The notes under the pieces are model-generated. The model was given only the letters and a program-made list of their open reading frames with translations, was not told the origin of the DNA and did no database searches. A DNA stretch of 64,000 nt, taken from the NCBI GenBank assembly GCA_036971615.1, contig JAYKKR010000029.1:248001-312000 (forward strand), given 5' to 3'. The first letter of the stretch is position 1. Each line of letters starts with the position of its first letter. Of this stretch, positions 1 to 11,101 are shown piece after piece. Source of the DNA: Amyloporia xantha. Lineage: Eukaryota > Basidiomycota > Agaricomycetes > Polyporales > Adustoporiaceae. The position numbers and the translations under genes are program-made.

Positions 1-82
1 GTAACAGTGTTTTCGGTTTCCTGGCTGCCTCGCCATTCGGCCAGCTGTGCGACCCAAAGGTGTCAACTTGACGAGACTCAGG

Positions 83-3000
83 ATGCACCTGCCGAAATAT
101 GAAGCTCTTTCACAGGAGGGCGAGATAGACTATCATGATGATGCCTCGTCCTCCACTCGCGTTGCGGACGACATTGGGCCCGTCAGCATCAAGCCGGAAA
201 CGTACTATGGGGAGGGATCGTTTGACCCTCCCAGCAGTGACGAGGAAGCTGACGAACTCTTAGAGAAGAGGGGTAGGGCGTCCCCTGGAAGTGCTGAGCG
301 CGCAGGTAGCAGTGGTATTCTGCAAGAAGATGGCACTCTGGTTATTGGGAAACGGAAGGTACGTTCTGGGGGGTTTTACCTCTATTGCTTATTCATTTTT
401 CTCAGCGACCAGCCTCGCTGTGGTTCCTTGTCATTTCTCTCGCCACACTGGTCACTGTGGCAGCAGTCATTGGGATATTTGCTGCGCGGTCATATACAGG
501 AACAGCATTTCGCATTCATGGAACCAGGCACATCACCATGGATCACGTCTTCAATGGCACGTTCTCTGCGAGGCGAGAGAGCATCCTTTGGGTACCTGAA
601 GGTACGTTTGCACAACTTCCAGGGTAAGTCTACCTAATCGAGTTGCGGCTCGAAGCCGGTGACGGCGTTTTCGCCACACCTAAGGACGGATATCTTACAC
701 TGGTGGATCTCAAGAACAATTCTACGAGAAATCTGGTCGCCTTTTCCGATCTCAAAGACGTAAGATACATAGCCATCATCAAGGAAAGGTTAATGAAATG
801 GGTTTGTTCAGGAACATGGCCGCCGTCTATTTCAATCATCCTGGAAACTCTCGGCTGATATGAGATACATGCTATTGAAGGCCGATACTGTCAAGGTATT
901 TCTCACTACTTGTGTTATGCACGAAACGCCTCGTAAATGTATCCGCAGCTATGGCGCCATTCCAGTTTCGGGAACTATTACATCCACGATATAGAGACAA
1001 AATCCACTTGGCCGCTCATACCACCTACTTCCCCTCCTGTCACCACGTATGCTAGTTGGTCTCCAACTGGGCAATCCATAGCATACGTGGTGAATAATGA
1101 TCTATATGTTGTGCCCTCTCCATCGTACGTCTGTTTAAAATTTAGCTCAAGTATTCTCCGCTTGACACTATTCCAGCTCGTCAGCGGTGCCCATCCGTGT
1201 GACTTCAAGCGGCAATGCATCCATGTTCAACGGCATCCCTGACTGGGTATACGAAGAGGAGGTCTTCTCAAGCAACTATGCGCTGTGGTGGTCTCCTGAC
1301 TCCAACAACTTGGCATACCTCAGTTTTGACGAGACCGCAGTTGACGAATACACCTATCCAATCTACAACCCGACGGAAAATTCGTACACTGTCGTCCCTT
1401 ACCCCCAACAGATCACCATGAAATACCCCAAACCTGGCTACAATAACCCTCTTGTCTCGTTGCACATCTTTCAAGTGGACAAATATTTAGCGGGCGGCAG
1501 CAGTGACGGCTCCGCAGAAGCTGCCACAGCTGCGTCTCTCACTCTCGACTGGGACTCCAGGCAATCTCCTGACAACAGTATAGTGTCAGAAGTAGCCTGG
1601 GTAGGGAATGCAACGCTTCTCGTGAGGGAGGTCAATCGCGCTGGGGACAACGGCACTGTCGCGTTGTTCGATCTAGGCGCATCGACCGCTGCCCATGGAC
1701 AAGTTATCAGGAGACTCGGCAGGGAGGGAGAGCAGGGAGATGATGGGTGGATTGATCCCGTGCGATCCCAATCACCATCATATCGCAATATTCACTGAAA
1801 AAGGTCATTTCATAGGAACAAAAAGTGTATCCGATCCCTGCGAGCTTGTCGCCGGATGATCATGCGTCATACCTCGATATCGTACCTGATGCTGCAGGAT
1901 ACAATCACATCGCTTTCTTCAGCCCAGCAGACTCCAGCACACCGCGATTTTTGACATCTGGAGAGTGGGAAGTCACTGGTCGTATTCTCGCTGTTGATGC
2001 CAAACGCAGTCTAGTGTGAGTAATATTCTCATGAGTGCCGGTCATCCTTGGCTTTATCTCGATTCTTTGCTCACTGTCCCCTTAATCATGGGCGAGCATC
2101 ACCCTATCCGTGTGTCTATGAAAGTCATTGTTCTGATCACTTACGGTCGACACTATAGGTACTTCCAGGCGGCCAATCCTTCCTCGCTTCAGCGTCATAT
2201 ATACTCTGTACCGCTACCTGCCATCAGCTCATCCGAGGCTGTCGAGCCAACCGCTCTAACTGACACATCTAGCCCTGGCGTCTACGAGGCTGATTTCTCC
2301 CCGGAGGGTGGGTTCTATCTTCTGACTTATAAGGGGCCGCAGCCGCCTTGGCAAAAGGTGGTTGATATTAGCGGTAATGGTGAGTTCATGATTACTTAAG
2401 GGTAATCGGACGAGTACCCCTTAAGATAAATTCTAGGCCAGGACTTTGTCCTCACTGAAAACCCTCAACTTAATGACACTCTCGCTCAGTTTGAGATGCC
2501 TGTAGTATCACACTCGACCATAGACAGCGATGGATACGGTGGGAGGCTGTCTCTCGCCAGGTTTGAACTATGTCATTTCTGACATACCCCATTGCAGAGC
2601 TGAATGTGGTCGAATTGCGTCCACCGCGAATGGACGACTCGGGACGAACGAAATATCCTGTCTTGTTCCAAGTGTACGATGAAGCTCATGAATTTTGACC
2701 AGTCTTACTGACTCTTTTAACCGTGCAGTTACGGTGGCCCGAGTTCTCAGCTAGTTAGCCTTGGGTTCTCTCATGATTGGCATGATTTTGTGGCCTGTTC
2801 TCTTCAATATGTTGTCGTCGTGGTAGACGGACGGGGAACGGGATACAAGGGTAGGAAGTTGCGTAACCCTGTAAAAGACAACCTAGGTTATTGGGAGACG
2901 CAGGACCAAATTAACGCAGCCAAGTTAGTTCCCGTATATGCTCCCTTCCTGGTGCTGACGTCAGAATGCATGTTTACAGAATATGGGCCGCTAAGAATTA

Positions 3001-3673
3001 TGTGGACCCCAATCGTATTGGCATATGGGGATGGGTGGGTAGCTTTGTCAAAACCACAGTTTACCGTCTAACTTCTTGTACCACGCAGTCGTATGGTGGC
3101 TTTATGAGTTCCAAAGTTGTAGAAGCTAACGCTGGTATACACACGTTGGCTATGGCAGTGGCAGTAAGGCTTCAGATTTTTACTATCTGCAGATTGTTAA
3201 TTCACCCGTTGCCAGCCTGTCACGAGTTGGCGCCTATATGGTAAGTAGCTATATAACTGTCCAAATGCGCATGCAAACCATTCATCCCACAGACTCAATC
3301 TACACTGAGAGATATATGAACGTTCCTAGCGCCAACCCCTCGGGCTATGTAACCGCATCCATCTCGAACGTGACGGGATTCCACAACGTAGACTTCCTCC
3401 TCGCGCACGGCAGTGGCGACGACAACGTCCACTTTGCAAACTCTGCACACCTGTTGGACATGTTTACCGCAGACAAGGTCAGGAGCTTCGAATTCAGGAT
3501 GTTCACCGATAGGTGTGTACGCTCTCTTGATCTTGGTCACGCGCGGCCCTGATCCTGACGTCCGACACAGTGATCACAGCATATACCGGCGCGGTGCGAA
3601 CCGGGAATTGTATGAGTTCATGACTACCTTCTTGGTGGAGAGATGGGGCAAGGGAGGGAAGCGGAGGAGCTGA
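83..3673 (+). CDS. Dipeptidyl peptidase IV-type membrane serine peptidase (S9B), 16 exons
   Basis: Type II membrane exopeptidase that removes X-Pro or X-Ala dipeptides; fungal relatives (STE13/DAP2) act in Golgi or vacuole. Exons I infer: 83-358, 406-601, 656-759, 812-895, 949-1124, 1177-1759, 1816-2015, 2159-2379, 2437-2538, 2598-2673, 2729-2923, 2980-3034, 3089-3163, 3216-3240, 3293-3512, 3571-3673. They sum to 2691 nt (896 codons plus stop) with no frame break. A transmembrane segment (about residues 95-120, FLVISLATLVTVAAVIGIF) follows an acidic cytosolic tail. The S9B double-Glu motif DWVYEEEVF lies at about 301-309. The catalytic triad is Ser757 (GWSYGG, split by an intron), Asp832 (HGSGDDNVH) and His865 (SDHSIY). 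Exon 14 is only 25 nt. The start is the first in-frame ATG; an exon upstream of the window edge cannot be excluded. Length and motifs are normal for the family. Confidence 0.93.
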
Positions 3674-5135
3674 TTTTAGCTTATTTCATAACTATACTTA
3701 TTAGATTCGGAAGCTTGCTTTTTTAGTCAAACTAAGCTCATCTATATTCAGGTTTTTACAATGACTGTTGCGCACTTTTACAATGCTTGCCAATCGAGCC
3801 CTGACGTCTGACCTGCAAACTGACATACACCGAGGCACGTACGAATGTTCAATGACTTCATGTCGGACTACAAATGCATGCGCCTTTTAGCTCGTCCTGT
3901 CTCAGTATGGCCGCAAATTCGTCAAGGGTGTATGTCCTTGTCACTATCATGAAGACCCTCGCAATTGAGCATGCGAAGCCGAAAGCAAACACGCTAGAAG
4001 TTGAGATCCGGTGGCTCATTCATGCACGCCTCGCAAGAACATAACGTGTTGACTCAGACCGCCTGCTCTTTCAGCAGACATACACGATTCTTGTAATGGA
4101 TCTGATCAGGTGTGTATAACCTTTCCGAGGCACTCGCTCGCTGTGGTTGGGGATGACGTGAGTGTATTAACATGAAAACCAAAGTCGACTGTGTCATAAA
4201 ACCGATATATTCGTATATATCCGCATATCTAACCGGCCGTGAAGCACGGTAGCACGCAAGTGTGAGACCTGTTGGGCGCATAAACGCAAATAAGTTGGAG
4301 GGAAAGAAAAATCCGCTATATCATCCAGAACATTATTGTTTAGGGATTTATCTGTTTATCTGAATCGACGCTGGAGGACTGGGTATGGATAATAGATGGG
4401 CATGGAGGCGGTCCAACTTGAAATTATAATTGAATTGATGGTCCGATCGACGATTTGATCTGTATGACTTTCGGGTCCTTCCGGCACGTCGGACAGACAT
4501 TCTTCTTCATTTTACAGATCGCTGAACCTATGTCTACACTACCAGTTTCAATGCGTTCACAACGTGATCAATCGCAGAACACACTGGGACGACTGGGGAC
4601 ACACACGGGAAACTAGGTTCACCGGCTGCATCCGTATGGCCTTCAAGGCGTCACCTTCACAAGATATACCCTGCTACCATCCATATCCCATGAGCAAGAA
4701 CGCATGGTCCGTTTGTGGTCCGTAAAATAGAACACTAGTGCGTTATCCGAAGCGTGCAGACGCTAGCCCCACGAGCACCGGCGTAAAACTAAGACAGGCA
4801 TCCGCCAAGAGTAATGCTTCAGCGCGCCATGATATCACGAACCCACCAATTCCATCTCCTTGGAGCCTAATCTTCCATAGCCAACGCACCCTCACTTCAC
4901 CAGCTATACGTCCTCGCTAGCATTCAACCGTGACCGAGAGCGATCGCCGCGATCCCTAAACGACCGACCTCATCACCACCGCGCACATCCACGGGGTCGG
5001 ACCAGGCTCCGTGCTCGCGTCGTACACGAGGCCAGCGATGTCCGGACCCGAGAGGAGCCATCACGGCCGATAAGCAGTCCAGATCTCCTGATCCACGCCC
5101 TGACAGACCCGCCCGCCCCCATTCGCCTCGCGCCA
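3674..5135. other. Intergenic, no gene recognised
   Basis: Only short unconvincing reading frames on both strands; none shows splice-compatible coding structure or a recognisable motif. It probably contains the 3' end of the peptidase transcript and, towards the right, the promoter of the first cysteine-rich microgene. Confidence 0.5.
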
Positions 5136-5344
5136 CGCCAATAACACGCCCCGCATTTCACATCACACCAGTGATACCGCAGGGATTACGCTTCCCCCCC
5201 AGCGCTAAGCTCGCCTGGAATCGCCTGCAGTCGTGCTGCGTGCTGATGCTGCTGTGTGATATTTCAAAATGTGCAATGATGGTGGGCCGCGGCGAGGGAT
5301 ATAAGGAGCCTCGCCTGGGCTGGGTGAACAGCAGTCTTCGACTT
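5136..5344 (+). promoter_or_regulatory. Promoter of Cys-rich microgene copy 1
   Basis: A CCAAT box (CGCCAATA, 5136-5143) and a TATA box (ATATAAGG, 5299-5306) precede CAGTCTTCGACTT at 5332-5344. The last lies about 31 nt after the TATA box, where transcription is expected to start. The second gene copy has the same three elements. The block is followed by a pyrimidine-rich leader up to the ATG at 5391. Assignment rests on spacing and on conservation between the two copies, not on expression data. Confidence 0.6.
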
Positions 5345-5390
5345 ACACCCGCCTCTCCACCTCACACTCCTCACCCTCTACTACACTACC

Positions 5391-5554
5391 ATGTCTGTGA
5401 GTAGATGTTGCTGCTGTGCTCGTGTTCAGCGGGTGATACGGTTGCTGATGATCGTTGTGTGTAGGACACCGTGAAGTGCGCCAACACCGAGGCTAACGGC
5501 GGGACCTGCTCCTGGCCGACGTGTGGCTGCGCCGAGCCCCCGAAGAGCAAGTAA
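5391..5554 (+). CDS. 31-residue cysteine-rich microprotein, copy 1 (metallothionein-like, tentative)
   Basis: Two exons: 5391-5396 (only Met-Ser) and 5465-5554, separated by a 68-nt GT-AG intron. The product is 31 residues with Cys at 7, 17, 22 and 24, including TCSWPTCGC and a PPKSK tail ending in the stop. There is no signal peptide, transmembrane segment or C-terminal CaaX, so it should be cytosolic and is not a lipopeptide pheromone. The C-x-C pair suggests metal binding as in short fungal copper thioneins, but four cysteines are fewer than usual, so the function is unproven. Copy 2 at 8895-9055 encodes the identical peptide with seven synonymous differences. A 3'UTR intron may start in GAGGTAGGC shortly after the stop. 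Coding reality is well supported by this conservation; the functional class is not. Confidence 0.75.
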
Positions 5555-6058
5555 TTGCGCCAGCCGTCGTCGCTGCAGCACGCCCGAGGTAGGCTTGAGT
5601 CGATGTGTTCCATGAAGTCTGGCTGACCATGTATCATCGCGGGCAGTGACGGGCATGTGATGAAGAGAGTCCACTCGTTCTTTGACTCGTCCTCGTCGTC
5701 AGGGTGTGGATCGTGTATCATCGTTTGCTGTATTTTACAATGGAGGCGGCCGTAACACGCATATTGTATCGATTGACCAACTGGCTTTCGCAAGTGAACG
5801 CAAGATATGAAGCTTTGCAGAGTCTAATGTCAAGTTGTATTCGCGATCTCCACGGTAGAAAATGCACCCATTTGATGCACGGTCAATCGTATAGGGAAGA
5901 GCAATAGTGACCGTTCGCTTGGTGACTGGCAAACATGCAAAATTCACATACAATTTACGATTCGATATACAAATTCCGACGTCGACGTTTCAAATACAAA
6001 GTCGTTGTGATCAAAGTTACATGTCGATGCTAAAAGCGAAACAAACTGCGAACGTGAT
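5555..6058. other. Between convergent genes, no further gene seen
   Basis: Holds the probable 3'UTR of the first microgene and the 3' flank of the minus-strand F-box-like gene. Short reading frames here have no supporting structure. Confidence 0.45.
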
Positions 6059-7419
6059 TTACTTGCGATGACTTCCAACAAGTGACTGCTCAACTCGTTG
6101 GCCCGCCGAGAACCACTGTGTTTCCTCCTGACGCGATGTAGAATCAATCTCCACCAATTCCTTGTCGCCTTGCTCTACCTTGGAAGTAGCAATCGTCATG
6201 CCGAGAACGACGTTCTTCCTCTTCGAAACCAACGGTAGACGCCCGACTACCTCGTTCGTCATCTCACCCTGCCAATTCACGCTTGAATCACTACCGTAGA
6301 ACTTCACCCCGTCGTAGTCGAAAATATCCAGGACGATGATAACGAGAAGCCAGTCCCGTTTCAGTGCCACCTTCTCCAGTGCCCTGTCAATCTCGATCCA
6401 ACCGAGGACGTCGACGCATTTCATGACTTCCTGAGTCGGCCCTCGAGTAAGATTTTCTTGACCCTGTTTTGTGTCATTCAACACAATGCACATTTTGATT
6501 TCGCGGATTTTAGTGGAACGTAAGGACTGTAGAGCTGCTGAGAGATAATCGACCGTCGATTGCGTAGCCTCTTCACCGAAGACACTGATGCGTTCAAAGG
6601 AAAGCGATTTGAGCTCGGTGCTGAAGGTCAAAGCCCGTAAGCCGCAATCGGGGACTGGGAGATCTTCCTCTATTCCGTGCAATCAGTCATGGCTCGTGTA
6701 TAGCTAAGAATGATCGTACCATCAGGAAGCCGCCATGTTCTGAAGAAGTCCTTTGAAAAATAAATGCATAGATCTTCCAACGTGTGCCCAGCGGCGTGTA
6801 AGAGCTTGTTAACACTGGCTGCCGACGCAAATTTTCCTAGCCAAATATGCAACGAACGTAGCCACAAGGAGAACGGGCCATCAACCAACCAGTGTATCAC
6901 AGATGAACGAGTAAGATAAAGACTGAGTTCTCGGATGACAGTGACCCTTGGCGTGAACATGGTGGGTTCCATCCTATTTGGGCTCCTCTTTATCCAGTCG
7001 AAGTTGCCAAACCGTAGCCGAGATAGTTGGGGAAATGCAGTCAGGAATGCTGGGAAGTCTTCCATGATGCCTCCTCCAATTTCTAATGTTTCCACCATCG
7101 GGAAGTATGCGCGCCAATAATTTTGCGTAACCCATGCTTCTGCAGGACCGACGAGAAAGTAACAGGACTCGAGAATGAGGCATCGCACGTATCGTGCGAC
7201 ATAGAGGGACAAAGCGAGATATTCGCGGAAACCTGACTTCAGATTGCTAGTGAATCGGAGCGTGTGAAACATGTGTTGACGAGTTGTATGGAGCCATTTG
7301 CGTGATGTCAAGCTACACGCCGCGAGGGCACGATGATCGTCCCAAAGATGATCCAGGATATAGTCACACAGCTCTTGGGGCAGTCGCGGTGTTGCGGAAG
7401 ACATGCCTGACGCTGACAT
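6059..7419 (-). CDS. F-box-like protein 1
   Basis: Likely substrate-recruiting F-box protein of an SCF ubiquitin ligase, or a member of the large agaricomycete F-box-like family of unknown targets. Exons 7419-6720 and 6669-6059, with an intron between. The N-terminus carries the F-box-like core (LPQELCDYILDHLWDD, then ACSLTSRKWL, about residues 11-55), followed by a long leucine-rich C-terminal part without transmembrane segments. I chose the ATG at 7419 because the sequence just upstream looks like a 5' intron (GTAAGC...TACTAAC...AAG), which makes the upstream in-frame ATG unlikely. It has the same two-domain layout and similar intron position as the genes at 27186, 35244 and 37897. It sits between the two cysteine-rich microgene copies. 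Confidence 0.82.
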
Positions 7420-8699
7420 GCTTATTCCGTTAGTACGTCGACAATGCGGATTCGACATGAGAGCTTACAGTACGAGGTACCCTTTGTCCCAAATATTGCG
7501 CGTAAGCGGTTTAAAACAAGAAGGGCAATGACGCAGCACTAGCTGATGGCAGCCGAGTTAATCGAAGCGTTCTGAGCCAACTAGAGCGAGAGATTGATTT
7601 GAGAAGGCAGACCAGGTCGTCGCAGAAGCCGTAACATAAGCGAGTATGGGAAACAATTGCGATGCCGAGCGAAAACTCGCGAGAATCGTAGGAAGTAGCT
7701 CAGAACGGAAATGAGTGCTGCCCTCAAGCCAAGCGCACAATTTGGGCGTACACAGAAGCAGGTGAAGGGACAGTTCAATCGCCCGTAGCAGAGATGGTGG
7801 GGGAAGGAAAAGAGGAAAGGCGCGACGCCAAGTAGCGCAGTTCTTATATATCCACTGGACAGAAGGATATCCTCGAATCAAACTCCGCCTTGTCTTCTCT
7901 TTTACAGGGGAGGAAGCTGTCAACGCAGAACGAGGCAATCGAGCGTACTGGATGGACGGATTAGGAAGGGGTATTGCCATCTATGGTATCAACCTGATCG
8001 AAGGCCACATGTTGTCGCCCCACCTACCGATATGCCAATGCTGGACTGTGTTCGACTCGGCCGCGACACCGCTGCACTGGCAATCTGAGTCCAAAATTTC
8101 TTATTCTCCGTCGATGTAAGGCAGCTTAGATCTAAACGAGTGATATCCACGTTAGTAGCAGACTTCAATATGACCAGGATCATACTTAGATCAAACTTGA
8201 ACACGGCACGCTGAACGTATTTGCAGTGAGGTGATCATCGAAATCTCTAGAAATATAAGCTAGCAACTGTGGACAAGCGATGTCGACACTCTCTTGGACG
8301 CAATCGCGATGCATAGGCTAGAACAGCACATCTTGTTCAGCCAACCAGCCCTGGAACAATTCCACGACGTCCAAAATTTGTAGCGTAGTCTTGACCCAAC
8401 AATAGGTACGGCGAGAGTCACCCGAGCAGTCTGAAACGCATTACGACAGGGATAATATCTCACCGACAGACACCTCGACTCGGCCCGAGACTGAATGTTC
8501 CGTGAATAAGTCCTTGTCTTGAAAATGCAGATGACACATCACATGTGCCCAACAGGATGCAATCGAACCTCGAAGTTGTGGAGCAGATTGAACATGCATC
8601 GACGCGGATCTCAGAGAGCTATGCGTTACCATACCGGCTCGCTTCCATTCGTCAGCAGCCCAACCAATGGAAGCAAACGCATTTCGGGGCACATTCTCG
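7420..8699. other. Intergenic, possibly decayed coding DNA
   Basis: Several minus-strand frames of 65-140 codons occur between 7558 and 8734. They are interrupted, share no frame, and match nothing I recognise. No splice model joins them convincingly. Best described as spacer with possible gene remains. Confidence 0.35.
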
Positions 8700-8845
8700 C
8701 GCCAATAGGATGACCGTGATTCTGCCTGCTGCACTCCGAGTCTGCGGGCTTACCGTTTCCACAACAAGGTGACTTCGAAGGTGTCCTTGCATACCTTGTA
8801 TATAAGGCACCTGCGTCGTGCTCAATGAACCTCAGTCCTCGACTT
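8700..8845 (+). promoter_or_regulatory. Promoter of Cys-rich microgene copy 2
   Basis: A CCAAT box (CGCCAATA, 8700-8707), TATA box (TATATAAGG, 8799-8807) and CAGTCCTCGACTT (8833-8845) repeat the order seen upstream of copy 1. TATA-to-start-region spacing is 32 nt here and 31 nt in copy 1; the surrounding sequence has diverged. Confidence 0.6.
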
Positions 8846-8894
8846 CCCCAACAACTCACCTCTACACCTTTCCTCAGCTCCCAACTCAAACAAA

Positions 8895-9055
8895 ATGTCT
8901 GTAAGTGTACAATTCGTCGTTCTCCAGTCAGCGGACAGCATGCTCAACGCGAATGGCCTCTGCAGGACACCGTGAAGTGCGCTAACACCGAGGCGAACGG
9001 CGGCACCTGCTCCTGGCCGACGTGCGGCTGCGCTGAGCCGCCCAAGAGCAAGTAA
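8895..9055 (+). CDS. 31-residue cysteine-rich microprotein, copy 2
   Basis: Exons 8895-8900 (Met-Ser) and 8966-9055, with a 65-nt GT-AG intron at the same place as in copy 1. The product is residue-for-residue identical to copy 1 (Cys 7, 17, 22, 24). The 90-nt second exons differ at seven positions, all synonymous (for example GCC/GCT, GGG/GGC, TGT/TGC), while intron and flanks are unalignable by eye. An intron-like stretch (GTAGGAGATC to CTCTGCAG, about 9087-9135) suggests a spliced 3'UTR. Cytosolic metal-thiolate binding is possible but unproven. The orientation is the same as copy 1, about 3.5 kb apart. Confidence 0.78.
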
Positions 9056-9954
9056 TCGGGCAGCGTTGCCAGCGACCTTCACAGGTAGGAGATCTTACCA
9101 TGTACATAGCGAACATCTCTGACGATCTCTGCAGACAGCGGAGCAGCACACCATCCATCCTGTCGAGTGTACTAGTTGAGGAAGGATATAGTCGCAGGGT
9201 GTAGGCTGAAGGTCGCAGCTCGAAAAATGTCTTGTATATCATGAGGGCAGATTATCAGATTTTTTCTCGCGACAACACCAACTGCGTGCATCGTGCTTAT
9301 GAGAGATGCAAGTGTTATCTCAGCGCCTGGAGTCTTGGGTACTTCAGTGAACCTCAACTATTTCCGAAAGAACTGGATGGATACGTACGCGTTCGCTTTT
9401 TTTCCGAGACACCTAGAACATGGTGGATGTCCTGTGGAAGTCTCCTCCGTCATTGATGCGATATTTGATTCGCCCTCAGAAGTTTAATTAGACCACACGA
9501 CTGGAAAATGTCAGAGTCGGTCAGGGAGCTATACCTTCATAAGGATCACATTTCGCTTTTTAAAGATATAGAGAAATACTTGAATACTCACGAAACTTAT
9601 TGTTGTTAGTCGTAATTGGTAGGGGCTTGAAAGTATGAACCTTGTGTAAAATGTGGCGGGCGTTACAGCAATGAGCCCTGAGCCCTGGCGAGCAACACGT
9701 CTCTTCCACTGCTATCGTCAACCCTTGTTATCCTGTTGCACGTACAACATTAAAGCACAAGTGAGGTGAATGTAACAGTACAAGGCGCCCGTCGAGTCGC
9801 CGCAGACCAAATCAAGGGTCCTCATTGTACCCTCCCGATCTGGATCTCACCGAACGTCTATCACTCGCCGAGGTGGTCTCCGCACAGTGCAGACTGCAGC
9901 AGTGCTCCTCTACCGAGAATACGAGTCGAATTCCGAAGAGACTCCTCCTGTATT
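9056..9954. other. Intergenic, no gene recognised
   Basis: 3'UTR of the second microgene followed by spacer. No coherent frame or motif was seen on either strand. Confidence 0.45.
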
Positions 9955-10730
9955 ATGGATACCTCATCTTCCTCTCGACCAACGCCTGGAAGAACAAATT
10001 CTAATGGAAAAACGCAACGCCAAGGGGAGAAAACAGAGGAGAAGGCGTCGGGGGTCAGTCTGAAGGTACGAGGTGTGGTATGCTGATGAACAGGCTGAAC
10101 GCTGAACAATTACCTGCGCTCGCGTTGTACACACAAAGAACTCGCAATCCACGCATCGTGGCACACGCTACAAGGAGAAGTACGCGTTCTGCCGTCTCTA
10201 GCTGCGCCATGAGTTACGAGCGTTCTCTAGGTTTCAAGCTTTGCGCGAGCGGTATGAACAAGTGTCCAACGTTCGTGGCTCGAGCATGCCCAGTTGCCAC
10301 TCGCTAATGGTGCTACCGCGCCCTTCCTTCAGACACACGACCAGTTCGAGAAGGACCTGCTCGCCGCGAATGACAAAGTGAGGAGGTTGCAAGAAGAGTG
10401 CAAGTGCGTGTCTGCCTATTCATCCCCGTCGTTGGGCGTGGTGTCTCCTGCGGTTCGTATACTCATCGTGGCGCAGTCTTCTTCTTCGACGCCGTCGACA
10501 TTGCTGTTCCCGCTCAACCGTCCCTTCTCCATTACTTGTCGCAAGATCCAATCCCATCACAATACCACTCGTATCAAGTACCCTTCCCAGCTGTCCCATC
10601 GACACCGGCGCCTCAGCCACCTCCAGTGCCCCCGCCACAACCGTCTCAACCTGCCCGGACTCGTCGCAGATCTGGTCAGCATACAAATGGGAATGGTGTC
10701 AAGCGCAAAGTGAGGTTCCTTGTCAGGTAA
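9955..10730 (+). CDS. INO80 complex subunit F-like coiled-coil protein (tentative)
   Basis: Spliced gene with small exons: a Ser/Thr-rich start (MDTSSSSRPTPGRT), then segments reading RYKEKFQALRERYEQVSN, THDQFEKDLLAANDKVRRL and QEEC, then FFFDAVDIAVPAQPSLLHYL and a Pro-rich, basic tail. The heptad-like basic/acidic stretch followed by a Leu/Phe-rich helix resembles the INO80F domain of chromatin-remodeller subunits, so a nuclear role is plausible; this is from memory of the family. Introns begin at about 10066, 10175, 10276 and 10401. The last junction (QEEC to DAVDIAV) does not join in frame with the obvious GT-AG pair; it is one base out. That means a base error, a real frameshift or a different splice site. 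Confidence 0.5.
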
Positions 10731-11101
10731 TCGTGTGGCCAAATCTGACGCGATTTCACATGCAGTGACACTCGCGGTTGTACATAGGGATTTCGACCCT
10801 GCTACTGCCTTTAACCATTCACTGGCTTTGTTTGGGGATATGTTGTAATACCACTGCTCGTTGTGCTCAGTCACTCCTCGCGCACATATCACGCTGTAAT
10901 CGGAGAACTTGTACCAACTATCTGCCTAAGTCAAGTTAACCAATCAAGTCCGAACAAATGCATAGGCAGGAAACATTTAGCAATGATTCAATATTTTGCG
11001 TTTGGTGTACAAATGAGGACATTTTCGTCGTTTAGTACATATACCTTTTGTGTTTTGCTATTCAATGACAATTCAAGAGCAAATCGATCATATCTTCCGC
11101 G
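10731..11101. other. Intergenic between convergent genes
   Basis: Shared 3' region of the INO80F-like gene and the oxidoreductase gene; nothing further recognised. Confidence 0.45.

Noticed and set aside
47..82. Start of the peptidase at a GTG codon at 47
   Set aside because: Fungal nuclear genes start at ATG; the first in-frame ATG is at 83 and gives a normal N-terminal tail.
7441..7458. Upstream ATG (7458) for F-box-like protein 1
   Set aside because: It lies inside a stretch that looks like a 5' intron with a TACTAAC branch point and AAG acceptor; the ATG at 7419 follows directly.
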